A stretch of 64,000 nt of DNA from Ooceraea biroi (Eukaryota; Arthropoda; Insecta; Hymenoptera; Formicidae), in the NCBI RefSeq assembly GCF_003672135.1, contig NC_039513.1, positions 2,418,833 to 2,482,832 of the forward strand, given 5' to 3'. A model generated the notes under the pieces. That model ran no database searches. It had not been told where the DNA came from and saw only the letters and a list, made by a program, of their open reading frames with translations. The position numbers and the translations under genes were made by a program. Shown piece after piece: positions 43,389 through 53,559 of this stretch (its first letter is position 1; each line of letters opens with the position of its first letter).

Positions 43389-44517
43389 GGTTAAAGATTC
43401 ACAAAACTTCTAGAAGTATTCCCGTTTATGTTTGCGTAGCGTAACTTTGGTTTTTGCCTCTATTTGACGAAGATGAATAAAGTTTTCATAAGAGGGTACT
43501 AATTTGAATTTCTTAAAGGCAGCCTTTCTAAGGCCAACCATCTCCTCACATTCCGGGTTTCACCATGCGGTAGATTTCCTCCCTTTATGGTTCTGGTCTA
43601 CGTTATTACGGGACTTATTATCTTTCTTTATATTCCTGTTAGGAGTAGCCGAAGTCACACAGTTCGAGATCAGAGCGAAAAAACTGGAATACTTGGTTTG
43701 AATATCCAAGTCAACGTTGTATACTAGATCTAAACATAGCGGGATGGCTTCCTCCAGGAGTCTGGAGACCTTCTTCCAGTCCGTTTTAACACTATGCAAT
43801 CTATAAGATGGACAAAATCGGTTAGTAGCTGTAACTTGACCAAAGATTGATATAGAGATCGGGAAATGATCGCTACCCCAAGGGTCTTCTCCAACCTCCC
43901 AGGTGCAAGCGGATAGTAAGCGGGGGTTGACAATTGTAAGGTCAATAGTTGATTGCGTATTATAAAAGCGAGAAAAATATGTGGGTTGACCATTATTGAT
44001 CCAATACAAATCTGCCGTATCCAATGCATCAAGCAAATTCCTACCCATCGCGCATGATGAGGAGCTGCCCCATGCTACATGATGCGAGTTGAAATCTCCC
44101 GCTATTAGAAGGTCCGTCTTACCTTGAAACTGGTCAAAAAATCTCGACCAGTCCTCCGTTGACACTCGAACGTCCGGAGGCTTGTATAAAGAAACGATGT
44201 ACAAAGGCTTCTTATTTAAAATTATCTGGATTCCGCAAACCTCCAATCTATCATCACAGTTATACTTAATATCTAAAATCGTATACCTAACCGCATTACT
44301 TACTAATATTGCGACCCCTCCTCCTCGCTGGTCAAAACGATCTGACCGTGTCGAATCCTTTAATTTTGAGTGGGTCCTGCGGCCTGCACCAGGTTTCCGC
44401 AAGGAGGATAACGGAATAGTCCTTAGATCGAAGGTTTAGCTCAGCTAGTTTCTTGCGGACGCTTTGGCAGTTCCACTGAAGGATGTTGAACATCAGGCGA
44501 GACGGGGAAAGACTCAT
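43389..44517 (-). pseudogene. LINE-B ORF2 endonuclease
   Basis: Apurinic-type nuclease that nicks target DNA. It starts MFNILQWNCQSVRKKLAELN (N motif) with ILLAETWC (E motif), changes frame at about 44395, then RGGGVAILVS, YIVSLYKPPD, LLIAGDFNSHHVAWGSSS (D/N motif), TIDLTIVNPRLLSAC and PWGSDHFPI (the SDH motif). The remaining linker to RT has stops at 43560 and 43410. All catalytic signatures survive. Confidence 0.9.
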
Positions 44518-45997
44518 GGAGAGATACCGTCTTAAGCAGTCTCCTGAGCAGCAGGGATATGTCGTTTGAACTCAATAACGCTATTTCAATGTTCCTCCAT
44601 ATCTTCAAGTCCTCCTCCACGACCAATTTATCGGCAAAGTGCGGAATCTTCGTCGCTGTCGCGGGCGTTGCCGAGGTTCCATTTCTTGATAAAGACTGTG
44701 CGTATGACTGCGACGAGTATAAAGGGTACTGAAGTGGTGGAAACTCCTTTGAGTGCATATTCTGGCGACGGCCGGCATCATTTAAAACATTCTTGAGGTT
44801 ATCTTCCAATGTGAGTCTGGCTGTTCGGAAGTCTACATTGTCTACAGCCATGACGCGATTAATCTCCCTTCTCTTGAAGTATTCCTTGCAGTCCTTGGAG
44901 AAGGTGCGATGATTGCAGCTGCAGCTAATGCATACGGCGGGCTTTACACATATCATAGATTCCGGATGCTTCGCCTCTCCACAGTTGAGGCACTTGGCTG
45001 CATTATGGCAAAATTTCGTTGGATGGTTCAGCTGGCCACAATTGTGGCACACTCGTAGCCTTGGAATGAAAATCGACGTAGAAACTCTAATTCTCCACAG
45101 GAAGACGAATTGCGGAATTGTCGATGATCTAATGGTAACCTTGACTGATTCAGAGTCCACAAAGGATGCCTCTCCGGAAACGGGGTCCACGACTCTTCTT
45201 TTTAGTCTGTAGATCTCCTTCACCGGGAGATTTGGGTTGCTATTCTTGAACTCCAACAAAAGATCCTCTTTAGAAACGCTCGTAGGAATCTCTTTAATGA
45301 CAATCTGGCGATACACAAAGGCGTTAGGGATAAAAATTTCCCATTGGACTTCCTTTAAAAATTTATTACTAAGTGCCGCATTAGCGGCCTTCTTATTGGC
45401 GAAGGTTACTGTCCACTTGTTAAAACCCGATCTTTCCATCGAGACAAAGAAGACACCTGATTTGTATAGACGTCTACCTGCGTCAACTGCTTTGACAGAA
45501 TAGTGATTATCGGAATTAGCTACTCTAGGTGCTTTAAGGCATACCTTAAATGGTCCAACATCGAATCTCCCGAAGGAAATAGTCTCCCTAGGGCTAGACT
45601 CGCTCGTCGACCCAGTTCCAGCATTGCTTGCTGCCTCGCCGGCCTCCCCGGAGATTTTCCTCTTCATTGATTCTTACGAAGGTATGACGTCCCCGTTATT
45701 GCAATTCTTGGTGTTGAGTGAGCCATTTCCAGTTTCTTTCTTGCTTGATTTGTTCGGAGGCAGAGTGTACGTGCCGTTACGACTTCTTTTTTGCTTCATA
45801 TTGCCACCGTTAGATTCCATCTGAAAGCCACGGAAGGGCGCAGTCCTCTGAAGATTGTCATCCAAGAGTACGCTGCCGTCCTCATCTGACGCACATTGTC
45901 CAGGAGTCCAGTCCATCGGGAGCGCCTCTCCCGCACAAGGGCGAGAGAGGTTAGTCACGTTCGTCTGCAGTCTACTTTGTGGGTTATTTATATACAA
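44441..45997 (-). pseudogene. LINE-B ORF1, gag-like with three zinc knuckles
   Basis: RNA-binding protein that packages LINE RNA. From MKRKISGEAGEA (45667) a 408-codon frame runs to 44441. It contains an RRM-like middle (YRQIVIKEIPTSVSKEDLLL) and three Cys/His knuckles: CHNCGQLNHPTKFC, CLNCGEAKHPESMIC and CISCSCNHRTFSKDC. Upstream, the same frame is open to 45997 except for one TAA at 45674, so the true start may lie upstream (about the Met before DWTPGQC) and that stop may be a mutation. The frame end overlaps the ORF2 start. Confidence 0.88.
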
Positions 45998-46381
45998 TTA
46001 CCAAACAAAACCCCACACGCACTACGTTGAGGGGGGAATCAAATACGATAGCCACCCCACTATTCAAAGGTCAATAATACGCAAAACTTCGCCCAAAAGC
46101 TCGACACGTGGCCGCAATCACCTTTTCAAGTCGCCATTCCCCACTTGCCTGTACATTACGGTGGATCCTAAGAGTAAAGAACCACAGGAGGGAGCATATC
46201 GGTAGTGGGGGTACGCTTTTTGGCTGACGGAAGTAGCCATCTTGAGCGTCCACTTTTTTTGACGTTTATCAGCGCTGCCTGCAGGCATAAATCAGCAGCT
46301 TTTATGATTACGTCAGACTTTGCGTATCAAGCAGGTTAGAACGAGCGAAGCAATCGCAAATTATTTATTATAACAAACGAG

Positions 46382-46455
46382 ATGGTACATTGTCAGATGT
46401 GTGGGATTACAACAGCAGCCCGAAATTATGGAATAACATTTCATCGGTTAGTAAT
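46382..46455 (+). pseudogene. P-like transposase, THAP zinc-finger first exon
   Basis: ATG at 46382 followed by MVHCQMCGITTAARNYGITF and HR. The C-X2-C and GITFHR order is the beginning of a THAP domain, the sequence-specific DNA-binding domain of P-type transposases. A plausible donor (GTTAGT or GTAATT) follows. The rest of THAP and the catalytic core are missing between here and 46663. Confidence 0.7.
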
Positions 46456-46662
46456 TGTTAACGCGAACGTTAATCTCTGTATAGAACCCAGTGAGAAATG
46501 ACTCGTCGATCGACGTCGAAACGATGTCGAATCGACGTTGATTTGACGGTTTCGACATCGATTCGGCATCGTTTCGACGTCCATCGACGAATTATTTCTC
46601 ACTAGGAAATTACTTGAATTATCTTAACGTTTTTTAACGATTGTTTTTATTCTTCCAATGTT

Positions 46663-47235
46663 TTGGAAAATACTTTTGAAGACGACAAGAACACTGATTG
46701 TGGGAATATTGATCATGATAATGATTATTTGTTTGACAATCAAATGCTATCTCAATATTGTGAAGAGGTAGTTACTTATATTGCGGGCTTTGTGTCACAT
46801 AAATTAAGTAGGTCACTTGTATGTGAATTTTGTGTTGGTGCCTTGTTTGGCCTTAAGGAAAATGTGATGTCTAGTTTAATAGCAATTAAGGATAGAGGAG
46901 CTTTAATATATCCTAGCGACGATGTTATAAAAATTTGTATTGTATGCGAAAAAGTGTTTAGAAGATAATTCTTTCAGCATAACTTATATAAAATAAGAAA
47001 GGACAAACTTGTGCAAAGTACAATAGCAGAATTTTTGCATACACCTATATTTGAAAAGTTGCAGAGCCATGCACTAGACAATCATCCCTTAGAAAATCAT
47101 ATAAATTTATTGTTAAAGGCGATCACAGAAAATTATTTTAATTTAAGGATTAAGTATGCGTGTAACAACATAAACGTGAAAAGTGATAGGATAAGAAACT
47201 TTTATACAAAACTTATACTATTTAAAGGGCAATAA
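46663..47235 (+). pseudogene. P-like transposase C-terminal region
   Basis: YCEEVVTYIAGFVSHKLSRS, a CEFC pair, then KDRGALIYPSDDVIKICIVC and EKVFRR match the conserved C-terminal segment of THAP9/P-element transposases (YIAG.V..KL, C..C, KD.G.L.YPS, EK..R). One TAA at 46966-46968 interrupts the frame. It continues to ILFKGQ at 47235. Dead, but the motif order is well kept. Confidence 0.8.
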
Positions 47236-47825
47236 ATAATGTAATCTTGGTATGATAACCGAAATTTAATATTATTGTACTGTTATTTTCTTTCCTTTAA
47301 TTCTACCTTATTTCCTGCATGATTAAACATGAAGAATATTCCAATTAATATCAAAAGTTTTGTTCCATCTAAAACAGGTCTTGTTGCAGAGATTCATAAT
47401 TAAAGTTTTATCGTTTATAAGTTGTGTCCCTCTGCATCTTTTTCAATATTTTATTCCTCTTGATATCGATTTCACTTTTTCAAATAGTAATAAGAATAAG
47501 ATTATCGCTTTTTACTAAAAACCTATTTATTACATTTTGATTTTCGTTGTCTTATCCTCTTAACTAACATGTATAACTCACCAGTAAAAATTACAAACGA
47601 AGCATAGAGTATAACTGCCAAAGTTAGCTAAGAAACTATATTTTACATAATAAATCATTTTCTAATTATTTTAGCAAACTTGGAGATACTTTCATTATCT
47701 CGGTCATGCTATAATATTAAAAACTTGTTTAATTTTGCAGCCTGTAAGCGATCTTGAGCGTCCACTTTATATAGGTACTTCCGTTAGCTATGCCGGGACG
47801 AAATGCTCCCTCCTGTGGTTCTTTA

Positions 47826-47981
47826 AGGCCGCGACACAGACTTTTGCATAACGCATAACGCATATGCATAAGGAATTTGATTGGTCCATAAGCACACATA
47901 ACCACGTGCATAAGAAAATGGACCAATCAAATTCCTTATGCATATGCGTTATGCGTTATACAAAAGTCTGTGTCGTGGCCT
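47826..47981. mobile_element. 156-bp palindromic MITE with TTA duplication, in P-element TIR
   Basis: Left arm AGGCCGCGACACAGACTTTTG and CATAACGCATATGCATAAGG; right arm its inverse. TTA on both sides (47823-47825 and 47982-47984). TTGATTGGTCCAT and ATGGACCAATCAA lie at the inner arm ends. It splits the right TIR of the P-like element. Confidence 0.9.
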
Positions 47982-48247
47982 TTACTCTTTTTTTTAATTA
48001 AACAAAATATAAATACATATGGCGCTGGGAACTAGCCCATATTGCCCGCTCTTTATAAATTAAAAAACATTTCTTAAACTCTTTTTAGAAAAACATGAGT
48101 GATATGAACTCTTAACCTCTCGCACATATGTTGTATAACAATAATCACCTCAATAACTATGAAATTCAAAGATTATCGAAGAATACAAAACTCATTCAGT
48201 ACACAACCATATCATTACTTATAAATTCCTTTGCATAAGTCTCATTA

Positions 48248-49140
48248 TTAAACTGCGATTTTAATCGTTCCTAGAAAGTTAGTTAACGCTGTAATAGCAC
48301 CTAAGTTCATTGTATATACAATTTGCTCAATACTATAAGGACTATAAAACTTATGCCTCTTTAACTTCCTAAGGAGCTGTTGTCTTTCATTATTGAATAG
48401 AAAACATTGCCAACAAACATGATTCGCTGTTTGATTGTAGTCATTACACAAACATAACGGAGAATCAGCTATGTGATGATTAAATAAGCTTTGATTTAGA
48501 GAAGTATGTCCGGAACGCAGCCTATTGATTATTGTAGACTATATCTACTATGATCTCGAGGCTCATATCGATTTATCGATAGGTTGATCGATAGGGAAGC
48601 GGTCGATTGACGGGTATGTCTGTTCGGATTCGTTCACAGAGTTTATTCCCTTGCGAGTAGTCGTGCCAGTCAGTCGGGCCGGTCGGTCGTCAACCCGCAC
48701 TGATAGTCATTATACGCTATACAGTATATATATCTTCGTTGTATATTAATAAACATTATATTAACTAAATACAGTACTCTTGTGTCAGTGTGTGTCCTTC
48801 TCAGTTACCGGGCCGCGCTTCCTAATCCGTTTAAATATCCAACAATTATAACTATTTGTCTTCTATCTAACTGTACATCGTGAAACCACGGTTTTCTGGT
48901 ATTACTATAAAACATATCACAGTATTTCATCCCCTTACTCCTACCTTCCCTTCTAACATAATTATCAAGATCAGAGAACATTTTTTCTTTCCAATGCGCT
49001 TTTATATCTTGTGCTGGTATAAGCAAGTCGGTATCTATACTCGTTCTAATTGCATTCTTCGCCAACGTATTCGCTAGTTCGTTATACTGTATGCCGACAT
49101 GAGCAGGTATCCAGTAAATTGTGACCTGTCTGCCATTTTA
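48248..49140 (-). pseudogene. LINE-D ORF2 RNase H end and Cys/His tail
   Basis: VTIYWIPAHVGIQYNELANT, LAKNAIRTSIDTDL and KPWFHDVQLDRRQIVII come before the solo LTR. NRLRSGHTSLNQS and NQTANHVCWQCFLF follow after it, ending at KIAV. This is homologous to LINE-B 40685-41230. Only the final part of ORF2 was copied in. Confidence 0.85.
48533..48844 (+). mobile_element. 312-bp solo LTR in LINE-D
   Basis: Starts TGTAGACTATATC and ends AATATCCAACA, with the 5-bp duplication ATTAT on both sides (48528-48532 and 48845-48849). Its removal rejoins the LINE frame at the IVII/NRL junction. ATTAATAAACATT near 48750 could be the polyadenylation signal, suggesting plus orientation. The family is unknown. Confidence 0.9.
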
Positions 49141-49219
49141 TAACAGATTTTGTACTAAATTAATTATTTCTCTAATTAAATAAGATCTATTACTTAGGCC
49201 TTTACTCTTAGGGTGGATC

Positions 49220-49509
49220 CAAGCAACTGCCATCTATGTGCCATTCAGTCTACCAAAGTTGCAGTCGGTAATCCATCTCTCATGATAAAAGGTTGAGGCA
49301 GTCAGTAAGGGGATTCTGAAGTCGTCTGTATTACCGACGAAATTAGTGATTTTTCAAGAAATGGATCTTTATTGAATTCACAGAATGAAAAATCCTTTTG
49401 CACAATACACACAATAATGTAGTATGGAAAACAAGACTTTACTTTCTAAATGGGAAAAAAATCGAAAATTACAGTTATCTTATGAGCTTGTTGGCGAATG
49501 TCGTACAAT
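49220..49509. other. Unassigned sequence
   Basis: No recognised element or gene. It is the flank of the P-like element up to a CCCAGGCAGCACA end. Confidence 0.4.
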
Positions 49510-49546
49510 CCCAGGCAGCACATGTTAGCCTAATATATGTTTCTTA
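49510..49546 (+). mobile_element. CCCAGGCAGCACA element end, cut by Harbinger
   Basis: CCCAGGCAGCACA at 49510-49522 is followed within 24 bp by the TTA-flanked Harbinger start. The rest of this element is not visible. Confidence 0.5.
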
Positions 49547-49769
49547 GGCCCGTTTCTACCAACACAGTTTAAACAGATAATCCCTAGTAACATTCGGTTA
49601 AGGGTGATGGCAGAGAACGAGACGTAAACGCTTACGTCTGTCGTGTCGTAGCCGTAAGGTAAGACAGAGAAAAATGTAGTGACGTAAACGTGAAAAGCTG
49701 GATCGTGTAAATCGTGGTTAGGTGGTTGCGGAAAGTGTGTCGAACCAGGTGAGTAATATTAATATACAA

Positions 49770-49804
<35 letters not shown>

Positions 49805-51700
49805 GTAATAGTTTATAAATAAATATTCTAAAATAAAATGAAAATGATGTTATTTATAAAGACAATGATTTTTTGTCTCCTCTGTCCGAATAATCAAAAT
49901 AGTAATTTTTATTTTAGGTTAATGAATTTATTTTTCTTTGCTTTCAAAGTATTACAAAAAACTATTTTTACAAAATAATATGTTTAAAAATATCATATGA
50001 TAACGAAAATACGATTTACTTATTATTAGTGAAATATATGTATAAGTAATTAACAAATCTTATATATTTTATTAATATATTATGTAATATATTAATTATG
50101 TTTATAATTATTTATTTATAATTATGTTATTAATATAAATCTTATTTTATTATCTTTTATCGTTATCTTATTATGTTATCTTCTTTTATCTTTATATATT
50201 ATGTTATCAGTTTATCTTTATAAGTATATCTTTATATTTACAGTGCAATTTACAGTTACAGTATAATTTACAGTTACAGTATAATTAGTGAAAATATAAT
50301 TAGTGAAAATGATTGATGACGATGAATTTTTAATTTTTGTAATATACTGGATACATTTGAATCTCTTGCTGATACGCAAAAGAAAACAATTACGGTGGTT
50401 GAACAGGCGATGGCTTGTGAGACCTATAAATCAAACGAGAATTGAAAATGGGGATTACAATAATTTATTTTAAGATATTAAAAAGGATTCTAAACTGTTT
50501 TATCGTTATACCAGAATGACATTAATACATTTTGAACAATTAGTAGAGATGACAAAACCATATTTGACCAAAAAAAAGTTCTCGTGTTCTAGTCCCAGAA
50601 TTACGTGTTTTAATAACTTTAAGGTATTTATACATATAAGTACACATTTTATGCCTAGGTACTTAAAACTAGTTTATACTACGTAATTAATATAAATGTA
50701 TATTAGATGTATCAAATTAGAATTATAGCTTTGAAAACTTTTTGATAAACATAAAAGTGACACTGGGGAATAATTGAAATGAATATTTAAATACACTGTG
50801 CAATAAAAATGGAAAATATTGAGTTTGACTAAAGATTTTTGATAGCTAGTGTATTTTTGCAGATATCTTGCTACAGGTGACCGACCGTTTACCATAGCTT
50901 TAGCATTTAGGATTGGTGAATCCACAGTAAGAGAAGTAGTGAAGGAAGTTTGCAGCGTTTTAATCAAAATTTTAGAACCTCTATATCTTTTTCCACCTAC
51001 GGAAAAAGATTGGAGAAAATGTGCACAGGGCTATTGGAAAAGATGGAACATTTCAAATTGTGTAGGTTCTATCGATGGGAAACATATTAGATTACGCTGT
51101 CCTCCCAACTCTGGAAGCTTATACTTCAACTATAAAAAATATTATAGTATAGTATTAATGGCAGTAGCTGATCATTTATATAGATTTGCATTGGTTGACA
51201 TTGGAGCATATGGAGGTAACCAAGCAATTAAAAAAAGTGATTTTTTTAAACATGTACTGTTTCAATTTATAATAATTATATATTACTATAAATTATAATT
51301 ATTATAAATTGAAATAGTACATGTATAATTATAATTATTTATTCATTTATAGGAAACAGTGACGGGGGAATTTTTAGTGAATGTGACATTGGAAGAAATT
51401 TAGATACTCGATTAAATTTATCAGACGAACAAATAAATCTTCCTGATAGTGATTCCAAAAAATATACTTATTTTGTTGCGGATGATGCTTTCAAACTATC
51501 CCAACAAATAATGAAACCCTATTCCAGCAAGAACTTGACCTATAAACCAAAAATTTTTAATTATCGACTTTCTAGAGCACGGAGAACAGTCGAAAGTGCT
51601 TTTGGAATTTTAGTGAATGGAGAATATTAAATGGAGAATATTCCACACAGCTATTAGCATGCTACCAGAAACGGCTGACTTAATTACAACAACTTCAGTA
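49547..51700 (+). mobile_element. PIF/Harbinger element, right end missing
   Basis: The left terminus GGCCCGTTTCTACCAACACA is preceded by TTA (49544-49546). A 126-bp leader shared with 26447-26572 and a TA microsatellite (49768-49802) precede the transposase gene. No right terminus was found before the CAGCAGAT repeats at 51700, which probably truncate it. No Myb/SANT partner ORF is visible. Confidence 0.8.
50309..51690 (+). pseudogene. PIF/Harbinger (HARBI1-like) transposase with two introns
   Basis: DDE endonuclease of the element. Exon 1 is 50309-50623 (WLNRRWLVRPINQTRIENGD; YRYTRMTLIHFEQLV), donor GTATTT. Exon 2 is 50863-51215 after TTTTTGCAG (YLATGDRPFTIAL; VGSIDGKHIRLRCPPNSGSL, first D; FALVDIGAYGG, second D). 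Exon 3 starts at 51353 after TTTATAG (NSDGGIFSECDIG; YFVADDAFKLSQQIMKPY; FNYRLSRARRTVESAFGIL, the E). Defects: a stop after NNLF, a one-base slip in an A8 run, and a 14-bp tandem duplication near 51625 before WRIFHTAISMLPETAD. Catalytic residues are intact. Confidence 0.9.
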
Positions 51701-51965
51701 TCCAGTAAGCAAACTGTCAGCAGTATGTCGACAGATTGGCAGCAGATTCAATCAGAATAATGCAACAAATCCGGTACCATTTGTGTCCGCATTAAGATTG
51801 TGTTCTGCCAGCAGATCCTGCTAACATGATCTGACAGCAGATTGGCGACAGAAACCGAACAGAACCTACCGACATAACCTGGCGGCAGAAATAGAGCAGG
51901 ATCTGCGCAGTGTAGTTGGCAGCAGATTGGGAGCAGAAATCGAGCAGGCTCTGTGAGAAAGTGCC
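51695..51965. repeat. CAGCAGAT-word repeat
   Basis: About ten variants of GGCAGCAGATTG, CTGCCAGCAGATC and GAGCAGAATC recur in both orientations at spacings of 20-35 bp. This is followed by AAATGTAAGCC repeats (52015-52055). No gene is seen. It may be the interior of another word-filled element, though no CCCAnnnAGCACA end was found. Confidence 0.6.
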
Positions 51966-52162
51966 CTATTAGCACAAATTTATTGGAGCAATATTGGTTA
52001 ACAATTGTTGAGCCAAATGTAAACCAAATGTAAATGTAAGCCAAATGTAAATGTAAGCGTAAACGTACACGAGAAACTTGTTAGAATAACTTTTATTTGT
52101 TCACAAATAACTGATATATGGGTAATAACGAAGAACCTTCAATGCGTGCGTAAAAAGGGTAA

Positions 52163-52322
52163 AGGCCTGTGTCCACGATCTAAGAACTTTGTCAAAGTTC
52201 TAGTTCCGAGAAATGTGTAGCCAATGAACTTACAGTTTTTACATAAAAGCTGCATGTTGATTGGCTACACATTTCTCGGACCTAGAACTTTGACCAAGAA
52301 CTTGGATCGTGGACACAAGGTT
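52163..52322. mobile_element. Palindromic MITE
   Basis: GGCCTGTGTCCACGATCTAA and AAAGTTCTAG at the left; CTAGAACTTTG and GGATCGTGGACACAAGG inverted at the right. TGTAGCCAATGAAC and TGATTGGCTACA lie at the inner arm ends. Flanks are TAAA/TTTA-like, so the duplication is probably TTA-type but not exact. Confidence 0.7.
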
Positions 52323-52439
52323 TAAAAGTCGCAAGAGTAACGAACAAAGAAAAAAAGATCCGTTACATTTGTAACATAAAAGCGCTACCATGGCCCAAAG
52401 GAAGGTAATCTCTAGATGCGTGTACGTACAAACTAAAGA

Positions 52440-52990
52440 GGGCGTTCTCATCCAAAACTAAAAAATATAACTCAAACATAAACATAATGAATACACGAAA
52501 ATATCTCAACAACAATATAAATCTAATTTTTTATATTGGACATAGATTAATTTCCTATATTGGTTCAATATTGTAAAATGGACGCTCTCTGTTTTGTAGC
52601 TAATATTGAATTCTAATATTGGACCAATAAAGTAATTTCATTTTTAAGTAACATTAGCTAACAATATACATCTAATTTTTTATGTTGGGTATGAATTAAT
52701 TTCTTATATTGGTCCACTATTGTAAAGTAATCTGTTTTTTTAGCCAATACTTAATTTGATTAAATGGGCAAATTTAATGCCTTCAGATTGCTTACGGCGT
52801 GTGTGGATGTTGTCCATGGGAACCTCTGTGCCGCAAGTGTAAAAATTCTTCGAAAAATTAATATTATCATGCCAAGGCGCGTATATTAAGTTATATAATT
52901 GTCAGGCTAAATCTTAACGTCGAGTAAGAACTCGACATGTGCACCACATTCGATAAAAGAGATGGAGACAAATAAATCATCAAGAGACAC
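52440..52990. repeat. AT-rich sequence with repeated ATATTGG/CCAATAT words
   Basis: A block CTAACAATATA-ATCTAATTTTTTAT-TTGG-TAATTTC-TATATTGGTC occurs twice (about 52510-52575 and 52672-52735). Between them are AATATTGGACCAATA words. From 52745 to 52990 nothing is recognised. Confidence 0.55.
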
Positions 52991-52994
52991 GGTA

Positions 52995-53198
52995 CCCACA
53001 CAGCACACTTTATCTGAGAGATATCTCATAGATATCATTTTGGGATATCGCAATAGCCATAAGATATCCCAAGATGATCTCAATTATTCGTGGGATGTAC
53101 AAAATATGCACAAGTGTCCACCTAAAATCTGCCTAGGGGATATCCTACAGATATCACAGACGACATCCAGAGGATGTCCGAGTGATGTTATGAGATAT
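52995..53198 (+). mobile_element. CCCACACAGCACA element with GATATC words
   Basis: Starts CCCACACAGCACA. The interior is GAGATATCTC, AGATATCATT, GGGATATCG, AAGATATCCC and GGATATCC words. It is abutted on the right by another end of the same type at 53199. Confidence 0.6.
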
Positions 53199-53304
53199 CC
53201 CATACAGCACAAAAGTCCGAGAGACATCGAAGGGATGTCTAAAGGACATTTTATATCCTGTGGACATCCCTTCGACGTACTTCGGACTTTTGTTTTGCTG
53301 TATG
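53199..53304. mobile_element. 106-bp palindromic CCCATACAGCACA element
   Basis: CCCATACAGCACAAAAGTCC at the left and GGACTTTTGTTTTGCTGTAT at the right. The interior is AGGGATGTC, AAAGGACATT and GTGGACATCCC words. Confidence 0.75.
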
Positions 53305-53337
53305 AGATGTAGCATTCAATATCGTATGTATAGATAT

Positions 53338-53519
53338 TCCACATAGCACAGAGAGTTCAAAAAGAATTCATTTGTATGTCACAAATGCTAAGTTCATTTT
53401 CAGAAGCAAAAAGAATAGAAAAAATGTTATGGAGCGTAAAAGAATTCTTTTTGCATCTGAAAATTAACTCACAATTTGTGACATACAAGTGAATTTTTTA
53501 ACTCTCTGTGCTATCTGGG
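53338..53519. mobile_element. 182-bp palindromic element, TGTGCTATCTGGG end
   Basis: Left CCACATAGCACAGAGAGTTC, right GAATTTTTTAACTCTC-TGTGCTATCTGGG. Arms match through ACAAATG/TTTGTGACATAC and AAAAAGAAT/ATTCTTTTTG. The flanks (GTAGCATTCAATATCGTA and its inverse) are themselves an inverted pair, so it sits inside a larger hairpin. Confidence 0.75.
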
Positions 53520-53559
53520 ATATCTACATATCTACGATATTGAATGCTACATAATAATA

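Larger units (their letters stand above)
40445..46142 (-). mobile_element. LINE-B, full-length I-type non-LTR element
   Basis: The 15-bp direct repeat ACTTGCCTGTACATT flanks it (40430-40444 and 46143-46157). A poly(A) tail (T-run at 40445-40450 on the plus strand) follows the 3' UTR, and the 5' UTR begins at 46142. Two ORFs are present: a gag-like ORF1, and ORF2 with endonuclease, RT and RNase H. Length of 5.7 kb and domain order fit the I clade. Several frameshifts and stops show it is inactive. Confidence 0.92.
47990..49196 (-). mobile_element. LINE-D, 5'-truncated I-type element
   Basis: The 13-bp duplication GGCCTTTACTCTT flanks it (47977-47989 and 49197-49209), with a poly(A) tail on the minus strand (T-run at 47990). 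The duplicated bases include the MITE end, so the MITE was there first. It is related to LINE-B: the 3' UTR shares ATGGCGCTGGG...TAGCCCAT. A solo LTR sits inside. Confidence 0.88.
46168..49211 (+). mobile_element. P-superfamily (THAP-type) element with nested insertions
   Basis: Terminal inverted repeats begin CTAAGAGTAAAGAACCACAG and go on through GAGGGAGCAT (30 bp, left 46168-46197). The right copy is split in two by later insertions: 47803-47825 and the final bases at 49204-49211. An 8-bp direct repeat GGTGGATC flanks the whole (46160-46167 and 49212-49219), the hallmark duplication size of P elements. Inside are a THAP start exon and the transposase C-terminus, with the catalytic centre deleted. 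LINE-B inserted 17 bp to the left. Confidence 0.9.
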
